42,468 nucleotides of DNA from an uncultured Porphyromonadaceae bacterium (GCA_947177185.1 CAMWTJ010000011.1:1-42468); one strand, 5' to 3'. Positions 1-9,034 are shown, counted from the first letter of the stretch. Numbers and translations are program-made. Notes: generated by a model from the sequence alone, not told the origin.

Positions 1-73
1 CGCCGACCCCGTCCCTCCCCCTCTCTCCACTTTCATACCACAATAACGAAAACGAACGAAGTCAACACAATAT

Positions 74-3013
74 ATGGCGAAACAAAAGATAAGCAACCTC
101 GCAAAGGAACTCAATGTGGGCCTGCCCAACATATTTGAGTTCCTGCGCAAAAAAAACATCGAAATCGTCGAAAGCCCCAACACCCGAGTTGAGGACGAGG
201 TGGTAGAGATGCTCACCAACCATTTCCAGCCCGACCGGGAGTTGAAGACTCGTTCCGACCGGCAGTCGACCGACCGCGCACAGCAGCGCGCAGCCGCACG
301 CGCCACCGTCGAGAAAACGGCTCCCCGCACCGAGCCGGAGCAGGCACGCACGCCGGGCGACCTGGCGCAGAAGCCACGCATACTCGGAAAAATCGAACTC
401 GACGCCAAAGGCAACCCCGTGGCCCCCAAGCCCGAGCCCAAGCCGCAGCCCGCGCCCGAGGTCAAAACAGAGCCCGCGCCCGCTGCAGCTCCCGAAGCCC
501 CCAAGGCATCGGAGCCCGAGGTGAAAAAGGAAGAGCCCGCACCGGCTCCCGCACCCGAAGTGAAGCCTGCGCCCGCACCGGCTCCTGAGGTGAAACCCGA
601 GCCTGCACCCGCTCCCAAGCCCGAGCCCGCGCCGGCTCCCGAGGTGAAACCCGAAGCCAAGCCCGAGGCCAAACCCGAGCCCGCACCCGCTGCAGCTCCC
701 GCACCCGCGCCCGAAGCTCCCAAGGCATCGGAGCCCGAGGTGTTCACCACCGGCACCACTCCGCGCGTGCAGGGTCCCGTGATTCTCGGCAAAATCGACC
801 TCTCGGCCATCAACGCCACCACTCGCCCCAAAAAGAAAAGCAAGGAAGAACGCCGCAACGAGCGCAAGGGACAGGCCGGCGCCTCGCAGGCCGCTCCCGG
901 CCAGAACGGCGGCGGCGACTCGCGCCGCAAGCGCAACCGCATAGGCGGCCAGAAAGTCGACATCGAAAAGGCCGGCCGCCAGGCCGCCAACGAACCGCGC
1001 CCGCAGCGCGGCCCCGGCCAGCAGGGCCAGCAGGGCGGCCAGCAGCGCCCGCCCAAAAACCAGGGCGGCAAAGGCCGCGGACAGAAGCCCGCACCCGCAC
1101 CCGAGGTGACCGACGAAGACGTTTCGAAACAGGTGAAAGAAACCCTCGCACGCCTCACCAGCAAGGACAAGGGCCTCAAGAAAGGCGCCAAGTGGCGCAA
1201 GGAAAAACGCGACGCCAACGCCGCACGCGCCGAGCAGGCCGCACGCGCCGAACAGGCCGAAAGCCGCACCCTCAAGCTCACCGAATTCGTTACGGCCAAC
1301 GACCTGGCCGTGATGATGAACGTGCCCATCAACCAGGTAATCGCCACCTGCATGAACATAGGCGTGATGGTGAGCATCAACCAGCGCCTCGACGCCGAAA
1401 CCATCAACATCGTGGCCGAAGAATTCGGCTACACCACCGAATACGTGTCGGCTGAGGTGGCCGACGCCATTCACCAGGAAGAAGACAGCGAGGACGATCT
1501 GGTGGCACGCCCGCCGATTGTCACCGTCATGGGCCATGTGGACCACGGTAAGACATCGCTGCTCGACTACATCCGCAAGGCCAACGTGATAGCCGGCGAA
1601 GCCGGCGGCATCACGCAGCACATAGGCTCGTACAGCGTGAAGCTGGCCGACGGCCGCAACATCACCTTCCTCGACACTCCCGGCCACGAAGCCTTCACGG
1701 CCATGCGTGCGCGAGGCGCCAAGGTGACCGACATAGTGATTATCATTGTGGCCGCCGACGACAACGTGATGCCGCAGACGGTCGAGGCCATCAACCACGC
1801 GTCCGCAGCAGGCGTGCCCATAGTATTCGCCATCAACAAGATAGACAAGCCCCACGCCAACCCCGACAAAATCAAGGAAGAGCTCGCGGCCATGAACTAT
1901 CTGGTGGAAGACTGGGGCGGCAAATATCAGAGCCAGGACATCTCGGCCAAGAAAGGCACCGGCGTGGAGGAACTCATGGAGAAAGTGCTCCTCGAGGCCG
2001 AAATGCTTGACCTGAAGGCCAATCCCGACCGACGCGCCACGGGCGCCATCATAGAATCGTCGCTCGACAAGGGACGCGGCTATGTGGCCAACGTGCTGGT
2101 GCAGAACGGCACGCTGCGCGTAGGCGACATCGTGCTGGCCGGAAACCACTTCGGCAAAATCAAGGCAATGTTCAACGAGCGCAACCAGCGCATCAAGGAA
2201 GCCGGACCCGCCACTCCCGCCCTCATACTGGGCCTGAACGGCGCACCCACCGCCGGCGACACCTTCAATGTGATGGAAACCGAGCAGGAAGCCCGCGAGA
2301 TAGCCAACAAGCGCGAGCAGCTGCAGCGCGAACAGGGCCTGCGCACCACCAAGATTCTCACCCTCGAGGATATCGGCCGCCGACGCGCCATCGGCAACTT
2401 CCAGGAGCTCAACATCATCGTCAAAGGCGACGTCGACGGCTCCATCGAGGCCCTCGGCGACTCGCTCATCAAACTCTCTACGGAGGAAATCCAGGTCAAC
2501 GTGCTGCACAAGGCCGTGGGCGAGATTTCCGAAAGCGACGTCACACTGGCCGCCGCCTCCGACGCCATCATCATCGGCTTCCAGGTGCGCCCCAGCCAGG
2601 CCGCACGCCGCGTGGCAGAGCGCGAAGGAGTGCAGATACGCCTCTACTCCGTGATCTACGACGCCATCGAGGAAGTCAAGGACGCCATGCAGGGCATGCT
2701 CGCTCCCGAGCTCAAGGAAGAGGTCACCGGCACGGCCGAAGTGCTCGAAACCTACCACATCAGCAAGGTGGGCACCATTGCCGGCGCCATCGTGCGCGAA
2801 GGCAAAATCAAGCGCTCGGGCAAGGCCCGCGTGATACGCGAGGGCATCGTGCGCTACACGGGCTCCTTCGGCTCGCTCAAGCGCTTCAAGGACGACGTCA
2901 AGGAAGTGGCCTCCGGCTACGACTGCGGCCTCTCCATCGCCGGCTTCAACGACATCAAGGTGGGCGACATCATAGAGTGCTTCGAAGAAGTCGAAGTGGC
3001 CCGCAGCATCTGA
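74..3013 (+). CDS. infB: Translation initiation factor IF-2
   Basis: This GTPase brings initiator fMet-tRNA to the 30S subunit and promotes subunit joining. The 979-residue protein has an N-terminal IF2N-like helical domain (about 1-55), then a long low-complexity Pro/Ala/Glu/Lys linker (about 115-345), and a second IF2N-like segment (about 400-460). The G domain carries G1 GHVDHGKT at 487-494, a DTPGHEA switch-II motif and NKID at 588-591. The remaining domains II-IV reach the C-terminus. The ATG follows an A-rich leader, as is usual in Bacteroidetes. The 73 bases before it show no gene. They may be the nusA-infB spacer, since nusA usually lies upstream, but this cannot be seen here. The linker holds an in-frame DNA repeat (see the repeat entry). 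A strong terminator follows the stop codon. The identity is not in doubt. Confidence 0.98.
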   Translation: MAKQKISNLAKELNVGLPNIFEFLRKKNIEIVESPNTRVEDEVVEMLTNHFQPDRELKTRSDRQSTDRAQQRAAARATVEKTAPRTEPEQARTPGDLAQKPRILGKIELDAKGNPVAPKPEPKPQPAPEVKTEPAPAAAPEAPKASEPEVKKEEPAPAPAPEVKPAPAPAPEVKPEPAPAPKPEPAPAPEVKPEAKPEAKPEPAPAAAPAPAPEAPKASEPEVFTTGTTPRVQGPVILGKIDLSAINATTRPKKKSKEERRNERKGQAGASQAAPGQNGGGDSRRKRNRIGGQKVDIEKAGRQAANEPRPQRGPGQQGQQGGQQRPPKNQGGKGRGQKPAPAPEVTDEDVSKQVKETLARLTSKDKGLKKGAKWRKEKRDANAARAEQAARAEQAESRTLKLTEFVTANDLAVMMNVPINQVIATCMNIGVMVSINQRLDAETINIVAEEFGYTTEYVSAEVADAIHQEEDSEDDLVARPPIVTVMGHVDHGKTSLLDYIRKANVIAGEAGGITQHIGSYSVKLADGRNITFLDTPGHEAFTAMRARGAKVTDIVIIIVAADDNVMPQTVEAINHASAAGVPIVFAINKIDKPHANPDKIKEELAAMNYLVEDWGGKYQSQDISAKKGTGVEELMEKVLLEAEMLDLKANPDRRATGAIIESSLDKGRGYVANVLVQNGTLRVGDIVLAGNHFGKIKAMFNERNQRIKEAGPATPALILGLNGAPTAGDTFNVMETEQEAREIANKREQLQREQGLRTTKILTLEDIGRRRAIGNFQELNIIVKGDVDGSIEALGDSLIKLSTEEIQVNVLHKAVGEISESDVTLAAASDAIIIGFQVRPSQAARRVAEREGVQIRLYSVIYDAIEEVKDAMQGMLAPELKEEVTGTAEVLETYHISKVGTIAGAIVREGKIKRSGKARVIREGIVRYTGSFGSLKRFKDDVKEVASGYDCGLSIAGFNDIKVGDIIECFEEVEVARSI
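500..742 (+). repeat. In-frame direct repeat in the infB linker
   Basis: Two identical 24-base copies lie at 500-523 and 719-742, spaced 219 bases (73 codons) apart. Each encodes the PKASEPEV peptide. Between them the sequence is a run of short Pro-Ala-Pro-Glu-Val-Lys units. The spacing is a multiple of three, so gain or loss of units would keep the frame. This looks like slippage-driven length variation in a flexible linker and not a mobile element. Confidence 0.75.
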
Positions 3014-3038
3014 TGCCGCAGCTCACACCGCACAACAC

Positions 3039-3073
3039 AACAAAAACCGGGCCCGCTCCCGGTTTTTGTTTTT
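3039..3073 (+). terminator. Intrinsic terminator after infB
   Basis: Perfect 13-base arms at 3039-3051 and 3058-3070 surround a 6-base loop. The stem ends in a T-rich 3' arm that runs on into TTT. It begins 26 bases after the infB stop codon and ends only 16 bases before the likely folK ATG, so folk expression would need read-through or a promoter inside this region. Confidence 0.9.
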
Positions 3074-3089
3074 CACCGCACACTCAGCC

Positions 3090-3545
3090 ATGCGCATACA
3101 TCTGAACATAGGCTCCAACATGGGCCACCGCGAGGCTCTCATAGCCGCGGCTGTCGACGCCATAGCGTGCGCGCTGCCCGGGGCGGCCGTGCGCACCGCC
3201 GGCCCCGTGGAGTCGGAGCCGTGGGGCTACGATTCCGCCTGGCCTTACCTCAACATGGGCGTGATGCTCGAGCTGCCGGAGCCGATGGAGCCCGAGCGCG
3301 TGCTCGACATCACACAGGCCGCCGAACTCGCCGTGGGAGCCGGCGCTCCGCACCGCAACGCCGACGGCAGCTACCGCGACCGTCCCCTCGACATCGACAT
3401 CATAGCCATCGACCGCCTGCGGCTGTCGACCCCGCGCCTCACCCTGCCCCACCCCCGGGCAGCGCTGCGGCCCTTCGTGATGGGCCCGCTGCGCGAGCTC
3501 GACCCCGACACGGCCGACGCAATAATCGGCGACCGCGCGCGTTAA
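3090..3545 (+). CDS. folK: HPPK, 2-amino-4-hydroxy-6-hydroxymethyldihydropteridine diphosphokinase
   Basis: HPPK transfers pyrophosphate from ATP to 6-hydroxymethyl-dihydropterin in folate synthesis. The start was set at ATG 3090, which gives MRIHLNIGSNMG, the family's usual opening. An upstream in-frame TTG at 3066 lies inside the terminator stem and is unlikely. Visible signatures are WGYDSAWPYLN (pterin-binding region), RDRPLDIDII (the R-x-L-D-I-D metal/ATP motif) and LPHPRAALRPFV. The protein is about 151 residues, normal for a stand-alone HPPK. The next gene starts one base after its stop codon, so the two are probably co-transcribed. There is no recognisable -7 element between the infB terminator and this gene. 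Confidence 0.93.
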   Translation: MRIHLNIGSNMGHREALIAAAVDAIACALPGAAVRTAGPVESEPWGYDSAWPYLNMGVMLELPEPMEPERVLDITQAAELAVGAGAPHRNADGSYRDRPLDIDIIAIDRLRLSTPRLTLPHPRAALRPFVMGPLRELDPDTADAIIGDRAR

Positions 3546-3546
3546 T

Positions 3547-4908
3547 ATGTTGATGAAACACATTGTACACTCTCTCCTGCTGATTATAGCCATCGCGGCC
3601 GGCGGCTGCATCGAGGACGGCTTCACGACGTCGCCCTCCGACGCTCCGCGCGCCAGCGCCGACACGGTGCGCCTGGGCACGGTGTTCACCGGGCGCCGCA
3701 CGCCCACGTTCCGCTTCACCATACGCAACGGAGCGTCGAAATCCGTGGCCATAAACTCCATGCGCCTGGCCGGGCAGCATGGCGGATGCTTCCGCCTGTG
3801 TGTCGACGGCATGAGCGGCGACGAATTCTCCGACGTGGAAATCCGCGCCAACGACTCCATACTGGTGCTCGTCGACGCCCTGCTGCCGCCCAACGGCGAC
3901 ACAAAGCCCGTGGAGTACGCCGCCACAGTCGACTTCGAGGCATGCGGCGTGCAGCGCAGCGTGCGCCTGGAGGCGCAGGGACGCGACGCCGTGGCCCTGG
4001 AAGCGCTCACACTCACGGCCGACACACGCCTGACAGCCGAACGCCCTTACATAGTCACCGACAGCCTCGTCGTGGCGGCCGGCGCCACACTCACCATAGA
4101 CCCCGGAGCTGAACTGTGCTTCCACGACGGCTCCTACCTGCGCGTGTACGGTGCCCTGCACTCGCTCGGCACAGCCGCACAGCCGGTGAGCATGGCCGGC
4201 GACCGCACCGGCAACGTCGTGGCCGACATATCGTTCGACATCATGAGCCGCCAGTGGGACGGCGTGTACCTGACCGACGCCACGGCGCCGAGCCTGATAT
4301 CGCACACCGACATGCGCAACACCTGGGACGGCCTCGTGGCAGCCCGCTCGGCCGTGGAGCTTCTCAACAGCCGCCTGCACAACTCGGCCGGCTATGCCCT
4401 ATACTCGATAGGCAGCGACATCGACGCCGTGGGCTGCGAATTCGCCGAAGGCGGCGCCGGGCTGGTGCGCCTCGAAGGCGGCACGGGGGTGTTCAACCAC
4501 TGCACGTTCGCCAACAACTATCTGTTTGCGGCCATCGGCGGCCCTGCCATCGATTTCGCCGACCCGGCCGAGCTCTCGGCGCGCATCACCAACAGCATCA
4601 TATACGGACTTGGCGACGACCTCAGCCACGGCGACCTCAAGGACACCGACATAAGCCTCGAGCGCTGCCTGCTGCGCAGCGCAGGCACGGACGACGACCG
4701 GTTTGTGCGCTGTCTGTGGGACACCGACCCGATGTACTACACCGAGCGGCAGGCCTACGTGTTCGACTACCGCCTGCGGCCCGAATCGCCCGCGCGCGAA
4801 GCGGCAGACCCCGCGCTGACCGACCCTCGCGCAGCCGTCGACGCCTACGGCACGCCGCGCTCCGCCACCCCCTCGCTGGGCGCCTACGAGTGGACTCCGC
4901 GCGATTAG
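3547..4908 (+). CDS. Beta-helix surface lipoprotein
   Basis: This is a predicted secreted lipoprotein of about 453 residues. The signal peptide ends at a lipobox (AAGGC, Cys21 from the first ATG, or Cys19 if the second ATG at 3553 is used). Residues about 40-135 look like an Ig-like domain. From about 150 onward the sequence has the pattern of a right-handed parallel beta-helix, with turns such as AGATLTIDPGAELCFHDGSYLRV and a closing SLGAYEW. Such proteins in Bacteroidales are usually outer-membrane-anchored and may bind or cleave polysaccharide, but no catalytic residue set can be pointed to here. It starts one base after folK, though a link in function to folate synthesis is not expected. 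A GC-rich 118-base spacer follows. Confidence 0.8.
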   Translation: MLMKHIVHSLLLIIAIAAGGCIEDGFTTSPSDAPRASADTVRLGTVFTGRRTPTFRFTIRNGASKSVAINSMRLAGQHGGCFRLCVDGMSGDEFSDVEIRANDSILVLVDALLPPNGDTKPVEYAATVDFEACGVQRSVRLEAQGRDAVALEALTLTADTRLTAERPYIVTDSLVVAAGATLTIDPGAELCFHDGSYLRVYGALHSLGTAAQPVSMAGDRTGNVVADISFDIMSRQWDGVYLTDATAPSLISHTDMRNTWDGLVAARSAVELLNSRLHNSAGYALYSIGSDIDAVGCEFAEGGAGLVRLEGGTGVFNHCTFANNYLFAAIGGPAIDFADPAELSARITNSIIYGLGDDLSHGDLKDTDISLERCLLRSAGTDDDRFVRCLWDTDPMYYTERQAYVFDYRLRPESPAREAADPALTDPRAAVDAYGTPRSATPSLGAYEWTPRD

Positions 4909-4983
4909 ACCCGGCCGCGCCGGCGCCGCATTACAACTGCGTTAAAAATAAATAAACACGCGGGAAATACGCACCAAATGCGT

Positions 4984-4991
4984 TATATTTG
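4984..4991 (+). promoter_or_regulatory. Bacteroidetes -7 element upstream of rubrerythrin
   Basis: TATATTTG matches the TAnnTTTG consensus exactly. The predicted transcript start near 4995-4996 leaves a leader of about 30 bases before the ATG at 5027. No good TTTG -33 element is seen at the usual spacing. Confidence 0.6.
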
Positions 4992-5026
4992 TATTGTCAA
5001 AATAATTCGCAAATTCAAGTGAAGTT

Positions 5027-5578
5027 ATGAACAAGAAATTTATCTGCGTCGTTTGCGGCTACGTGCACGAAGGCGCTGAAGCTCCCGAAAAATGCCCCAT
5101 CTGCGGCGCTCCCAAATCGAAATTCAAGGAACTCGACACTGAAGCCGAACTCCAGTTCGTGACCGAACACGAAATCGGCGTGGCTAAGGACACCGACGAA
5201 GAAATGATCAAGGACCTCACCGCACATTTCAACGGCGAGTGCGGCGAAGTGGGCATGTACCTCGCAATGGCACGCCAGGCCGACCGCGAAGGCTATCCCG
5301 AAGTGGCCGAAGCCTTCAAGCGCTACGCGTGGGAAGAAGCCGAGCACGCTTCCAAGTTCGCCGAACTGCTGGGCGAATGTGTGTGGGACACCAAGACCAA
5401 CCTCGAAAAACGCATGGCAGCAGAAGCCGGCGCCAACGCCGACAAGATGCGCATAGCCAAGCGCGCCAAAGAACTCGGCCTCGACGCCATCCACGACACC
5501 GTGCACGAAATGGCCAAGGACGAAGCACGCCACGGACAGGGTTTCCAGGGTCTTTACAACCGTTTCTTCAAGAAATAA
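5027..5578 (+). CDS. Rubrerythrin with N-terminal rubredoxin domain
   Basis: This is a peroxide-scavenging diiron protein of 183 residues. The rubredoxin iron site comes first, with C7-x2-C10 and C23-x2-C26. The ferritin-like helical domain follows and contains the Glu/His ligands ([28 protein letters not shown]). This domain order is the reverse of classical Desulfovibrio rubrerythrin and is typical of 'reverse' rubrerythrins of anaerobes, which reduce hydrogen peroxide with electrons from NAD(P)H-linked donors. The gene has its own promoter and ends in a bidirectional terminator, so it is probably a single-gene unit. Its convergent neighbour is a LysR regulator, but that protein lacks the cysteine pair of OxyR. 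Confidence 0.93.
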   Translation: MNKKFICVVCGYVHEGAEAPEKCPICGAPKSKFKELDTEAELQFVTEHEIGVAKDTDEEMIKDLTAHFNGECGEVGMYLAMARQADREGYPEVAEAFKRYAWEEAEHASKFAELLGECVWDTKTNLEKRMAAEAGANADKMRIAKRAKELGLDAIHDTVHEMAKDEARHGQGFQGLYNRFFKK

Positions 5579-5600
5579 ACCCGCACTCCGCGCAAACACA

Positions 5601-5644
5601 AAAAAACGACGCTTCCGCCGACAGCGGAGGCGTTGCTTTTTTTT
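5601..5644. terminator. Bidirectional terminator between rubrerythrin and the LysR gene
   Basis: A 10-base stem (5609-5618 with 5624-5633, one G-T wobble) with a 5-base loop is flanked by an A-run at 5601-5606 and a T-run at 5637-5644. It can stop transcription arriving from either side. Confidence 0.88.
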
Positions 5645-5665
5645 GTGCGCGCACGCGAGTGCGGC

Positions 5666-6568
5666 TCACAGCCACGAATTCACGCGCCGGCGTATGGCCG
5701 CCGAGTCGTTGAGCAGGCGCACGAACTCCTTCATGGAGCGCTTGTGGTAGGCGTCGCGCAGGGTGTGCACGCAGCCGTCCATCTCGTTTTCGGGCAGCGC
5801 CAGCGGTATGGCGCGCACGCCGGACTCGTCGTTGATGGTGGCCTCTGCGAGCACGGTGGCGAGGCGGTTGCAGCGTATGAGCTTGAGCAGTATGTTCACC
5901 TCGTTGAGCTCCACACGCACGCGCAGCTCGGTGGGATAGCGCTCCAGAAGGGCCTCGAGCATGTTTCGCGCCTGCAGGCCGCGGGCAGGGAGGGCCAGGT
6001 CGTGGGCGGCGAGCTGCTGCAGAGTCACCGACGGCAGCGCGGCCAGCGGATGGTCGGGGCTCACTATCACCGACAGGCGGTTCTGAAACAGCACGTGCGA
6101 CACCACATCGGCCGGCTGGCGGTAGGGTTTGAACGCAAGGGCGAAATCCACCCTGCGCTGCGCGAGCATGTCCATAAGCTCGGCCATCGGACGGTAGAAG
6201 ATGTTGAGCTTCACGCGCGGATACAGTTTCATGAATTCGACGAGCGTTTCGGTGAGTATCGGGCTGAACGAATACGTCACGCCTATGTTGAGCGTACCGG
6301 CCAACAGCTCGTTCAGGTCGTTGACACGGTCGCGGCACAGCTCGGCCGATGCCAGCGTGCGCTGCGCGTATGGCAGCAGTTCCTCGCCGGCTTCGGTCAG
6401 AGCCACCGTGTGGCTCGTGCGCTCGAGCAGCGGTGTGCCCAGGTCCTGCTCAAGCTGCTTTATCTGCTGCGAGAGGGTGCTCTGCGTTATGAACAGTGCC
6501 TTGGCCGCCTCGGAGAAATTGAGCGTGCCGGCCAGGGTCACGAAATACTTTAACTGACGTAGTTCCAT
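5666..6568 (-). CDS. LysR-family transcriptional regulator
   Basis: This 300-residue DNA-binding regulator has an N-terminal winged helix-turn-helix (MELRQLKYFVTLAGTLNFSEAA through TQSTLSQQIKQLE, residues 1-60) and a periplasmic-binding-protein-like effector domain from about 90. The opening resembles the CynR/CbbR-type branch. Its cysteines (78, 233, 266) do not form the OxyR redox pair, so peroxide sensing is not supported despite the adjacent rubrerythrin. It has its own -7 element 22 bases upstream. The target and effector are unknown. Its neighbours on the same strand are the ThrE-type exporter genes, which end 36 bases upstream. Confidence 0.9.
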   Translation of the reverse strand: MELRQLKYFVTLAGTLNFSEAAKALFITQSTLSQQIKQLEQDLGTPLLERTSHTVALTEAGEELLPYAQRTLASAELCRDRVNDLNELLAGTLNIGVTYSFSPILTETLVEFMKLYPRVKLNIFYRPMAELMDMLAQRRVDFALAFKPYRQPADVVSHVLFQNRLSVIVSPDHPLAALPSVTLQQLAAHDLALPARGLQARNMLEALLERYPTELRVRVELNEVNILLKLIRCNRLATVLAEATINDESGVRAIPLALPENEMDGCVHTLRDAYHKRSMKEFVRLLNDSAAIRRRVNSWL

Positions 6569-6589
6569 CTTCTATGCGGTAGATTGGTG

Positions 6590-6597
6590 CAAAGTTA
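6590..6597 (-). promoter_or_regulatory. -7 element for the LysR gene
   Basis: TAACTTTG (reading leftward) matches TAnnTTTG exactly and lies 22 bases before the LysR ATG. It sits between the LysR gene and the end of the exporter gene upstream. Confidence 0.6.
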
Positions 6598-6604
6598 CGC
6601 TTTT

Positions 6605-7096
6605 TTACTCATGACGGCGCATGGCCGTGAACGATATTTTCTTCATCATGAACACCGGCACGGTGGCGCCTACGGCCATCGACAGCAGAATGAAGAAGCA
6701 TGTGAGCCCGTTGTGGGCGAACAGATAGAAGTAATGGCCGAACGAGGCCTCGCCGCCGTGGTACAGACACATCACCAGCCCGCCGAAGGCGCGGTAGGCG
6801 TATATGCCGGGTATCATGGGCAGCAGCGACGGATACAGATATGTTTCGGCAGGCACGCGCGAGCGCGGCGATATCAGCACCGCCAGCACGCCTATGAGCA
6901 GCGATGCCAGCGCCGTGGCCACCACTATGTGCAGCCGCAGCCCCGTGCCTTCCATGAGCAGAAAACGCGTGGAGTGGCCCGCGGCGGCTATCACGGCGCA
7001 GTACAGATAGGCCCGGCGCGGCGGGTTGCTGATTGCGGCAAATCCGATAGCCGCTATCGCCGAAAACAATGCATCCTGAAAAAAATCCATCCACAT
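6605..7096 (-). CDS. Threonine/serine exporter, small membrane subunit (ThrE_2/YjjB-type)
   Basis: This 163-residue integral membrane protein has about five hydrophobic helices. It matches the YjjB/ThrE_2 half of the ThrE exporter, with PSLLPMIPGIYAYRAFGG as the recognisable segment. In many bacteria the single-chain ThrE of Corynebacterium is split in two. The other half is the next gene upstream (20 bases apart, same strand). Together they likely export small amino acids or, as reported for the E. coli YjjPB pair, succinate. Substrate choice cannot be told from sequence. A second ATG at 7090 is an alternative start. Confidence 0.85.
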   Translation of the reverse strand: MWMDFFQDALFSAIAAIGFAAISNPPRRAYLYCAVIAAAGHSTRFLLMEGTGLRLHIVVATALASLLIGVLAVLISPRSRVPAETYLYPSLLPMIPGIYAYRAFGGLVMCLYHGGEASFGHYFYLFAHNGLTCFFILLSMAVGATVPVFMMKKISFTAMRRHE

Positions 7097-7115
7097 GGCA
7101 GTATGTGTTTAGAAT

Positions 7116-7898
7116 TCAGAACATGCCCACGTTCATGAGCATCATGCCGGCGCACAGACCGATGGACAGGCAGCCGGTGATCACGAGCGCGTCAGTGAAC
7201 CGACCGAAAGCGCATATGTAGTGGCGGTCGAGCATGTCGCTGAACGAGTTTATAAATGGTATGCCGGGCACGAGATACAGCACGCTTGTGCCTACGGCTA
7301 TCTCGGGCGTGGCGCCGAGGCCGAACAGACCGTCGGCGCCGGCAAGCACCGACGACACAAACGAGCAGGCAATGACCGTGAGCCGGAAATCGGCGTGGCG
7401 TGCGGCCATGAACTGGCGCAGGGCGAAACCGGCCAATGTGGCGCCGAACACCACGGCCATGGCCACTGCATCGCCGCCGAACAGGCGGCAGAACGCCGCA
7501 TTGGCCACCGACGCGAGCAGTAGCACCAGCAGGCGGTCCTCGCCCCGCATGCCGGCAATGGCGCTGAAGCGCCTTACGGCCTCGGCGAAGCCCACAGTGC
7601 CGTCGGCCACGTCCCAGCTAAGGCGGCTGAGCGCCGCGTTCACAGCGAAGCTGAGGGAACAGTCGCTTATGGCCGCTATCGACGTGTACAGCTCTCCGCC
7701 GCCCTGAGCCACCACCGACAGGTGGATATGGCGCGGAAACACCGCTACCTCCACCTGCATGCCGAAGGCGGCGCCGATGCGGCGCACGTTCTTCTCAAGG
7801 CGTATGCACGTGGCGCCGCTGCCCAGGAGGCGCGCAGCGTAGTCGGCCAGAAACGTGCACATCTCGCGCGCCGTGGGCGCGTCAGTCCTCGGGGTCAT
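7116..7898 (-). CDS. Threonine/serine exporter, large subunit (ThrE/YjjP-type, DUF1212)
   Basis: This is the larger half of the split ThrE-type exporter, about 260 residues. A cytoplasmic N-terminal domain (FLADYAARLLGSGATCIRLEKNVRRIG) is followed by about five membrane helices containing LVPGIPFINSFSDML. The ATG at 7898 was chosen because it overlaps the last 17 bases of the small upstream gene, an arrangement typical of translational coupling. The longer frame opening at 7937 would bury most of the upstream gene's tail. It is followed after 20 bases by the YjjB-type half. A role in amino-acid or dicarboxylate export at the inner membrane is inferred from the family. Confidence 0.85.
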   Translation of the reverse strand: MTPRTDAPTAREMCTFLADYAARLLGSGATCIRLEKNVRRIGAAFGMQVEVAVFPRHIHLSVVAQGGGELYTSIAAISDCSLSFAVNAALSRLSWDVADGTVGFAEAVRRFSAIAGMRGEDRLLVLLLASVANAAFCRLFGGDAVAMAVVFGATLAGFALRQFMAARHADFRLTVIACSFVSSVLAGADGLFGLGATPEIAVGTSVLYLVPGIPFINSFSDMLDRHYICAFGRFTDALVITGCLSIGLCAGMMLMNVGMF

Positions 7899-8082
7899 AG
7901 ATATTGTCCTTGCGGTATATTTTGTCGCCGGGCACATAGAATTCCTCCCACTCGGCTCCTATGGAAAACAGGGGCATGCGGCGACGCGTGCGGTGGCCGC
8001 GCATTTCCGACACCACGCGCGCCAGCAACAGCACTGCCGCAAAGGCCGCGATTACACACCATGTGATTAAGGGTACGTTCAT
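7882..8082 (-). CDS. Small single-helix membrane protein, first gene of the exporter operon
   Basis: This is a 66-residue protein starting at ATG 8082. A longer GTG start at 8091 is possible. The first 25 residues form one hydrophobic helix (MNVPLITWCVIAAFAAVLLL), followed by an Arg-rich cytoplasmic-type stretch and an acidic/aromatic tail (EEFYVPGDKIYRKDNIYDPED). It has a consensus -7 element 24 bases upstream, and its stop codon overlaps the start of the exporter gene. Those two facts are the main support that it is real. I do not recognise the family. It may be an accessory to the exporter. Confidence 0.6.
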   Translation of the reverse strand: MNVPLITWCVIAAFAAVLLLARVVSEMRGHRTRRRMPLFSIGAEWEEFYVPGDKIYRKDNIYDPED

Positions 8083-8106
8083 ATTCTGCACGATTTAAAT
8101 TTCATG

Positions 8107-8114
8107 CAAAAGTA
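8107..8114 (-). promoter_or_regulatory. -7 element for the ThrE exporter operon
   Basis: TACTTTTG (leftward) matches TAnnTTTG and gives a leader of about 20 bases before ATG 8082. A 6-base inverted repeat (8120-8125 with 8136-8141) lies just upstream, at the expected -33 region. It could be a weak terminator for the response-regulator gene or an operator. Confidence 0.55.
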
Positions 8115-8182
8115 ACAATCGTGCGGCCCTTTTGTCGCACGTTTTCAAACGAATTATTCTATAACAGCTATCGCCTGCGGGG

Positions 8183-8878
8183 CTACTTTTCCGACAGTAT
8201 GTAGCCGCTGCCGGAGTGGTTCTGCAGCGAGGGTCCCAGCTCGCCGAGCTTGCGGCGCAGGCGGCTTATGTTGGTGTCGACCACGCGCTCGTTGGTACCG
8301 GCCTCGGGGGTGTTCCACACCGAGCGGTATATCTCGATGCGCGTCAGATGCCTGTCGCGGTTTTTCATGAGCATGGCGAGTATGGCATACTCCGTGGGGG
8401 TGAGTTTCATGGGCGTGCCGTGCAGGGTGGCCGTGCGGGTGGTGAAATTGACCGACAGCGGGCCGAACGAGGCTGTGGCCGCGCTGAGGGCCGATGCCAC
8501 GGGCCTGCGGCGGCGCATCACGGCGCGCACGCGCGCTATCATCTCGCGCAGCGAGAAGGGCTTGGCTATATAGTCGTCGGCTCCGGCATCGAGCGCCGTG
8601 ATGGCCTCGCCTGCGCTTTCGCCGGCCGAGCACACTATCACGCCCACATGGGCCGTGGCCACCGACGTGGTGAGCTCGCGCAGCGCGTCAAGGCCCGCCG
8701 GCGACGAGAAGGCGTCGATAATCACCAGCCGCGTGTCGCGGAAATCAAGGCTGCCCACCAGTCCGGGCTCAAGGTATGCTTCGGCCTCATAGCCCTCTGC
8801 ACGCAGGTTGTAGCACAACAGCTCGCGTATGTGGGCTTCGGGGTCGAGTATTACTATTTTACCTAAAGACTGGGGCAC
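8183..8878 (-). CDS. OmpR/PhoB-family response regulator with degenerate acidic pocket
   Basis: The 231-residue protein has a receiver domain (about 6-120) and a winged-helix DNA-binding domain (about 130-228; LTPTEYAILAMLMKN, NISRLRRKLG, GSGYILSEK). The phospho-acceptor Asp55, Ser84 and Lys106 are kept. The N-terminal acidic cluster, E-D-E in PhoB, reads D12-P13-E14, so the central magnesium-binding Asp is a proline. That suggests weak or phosphorylation-independent signalling. The start codon is GTG, with no in-frame ATG before it and a -7 element 29 bases upstream. No histidine kinase is adjacent. The next gene upstream is a Na/phosphate transporter, which makes phosphate-related control plausible but unproven. 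Confidence 0.88.
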   Translation of the reverse strand: MPQSLGKIVILDPEAHIRELLCYNLRAEGYEAEAYLEPGLVGSLDFRDTRLVIIDAFSSPAGLDALRELTTSVATAHVGVIVCSAGESAGEAITALDAGADDYIAKPFSLREMIARVRAVMRRRRPVASALSAATASFGPLSVNFTTRTATLHGTPMKLTPTEYAILAMLMKNRDRHLTRIEIYRSVWNTPEAGTNERVVDTNISRLRRKLGELGPSLQNHSGSGYILSEK

Positions 8879-8906
8879 TTGGGGTATGATGTGATGTTTG
8901 ACGGCG

Positions 8907-8914
8907 CAAATTTA
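8907..8914 (-). promoter_or_regulatory. -7 element for the response regulator
   Basis: TAAATTTG (leftward) matches TAnnTTTG and lies about 29 bases before the GTG start. The response regulator is therefore likely transcribed separately from the phosphate transporter gene. Confidence 0.55.
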
Positions 8915-9034
8915 GCCAATGGCGGCTATTCATGCGCTATTTGTAACCGACTTGTATCGGCTTTTGGGGCAAATTGCATTTTTCGGCGCCGCGTGCCGCC
9001 CTGAAAGCGGCCTGCGACGCCGTGTGCAGCGGGG

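Noticed and set aside
62-2758. 898-residue open frame on the minus strand opposite infB
   Set aside because: Its composition is a mirror of the GC-rich infB codons, and infB is certain. Long antisense frames are expected at this GC content.
5666-6568. The LysR gene next to rubrerythrin as OxyR
   Set aside because: Cysteines at 78, 233 and 266 do not give the OxyR redox pair, and the N-terminal region resembles other LysR branches.
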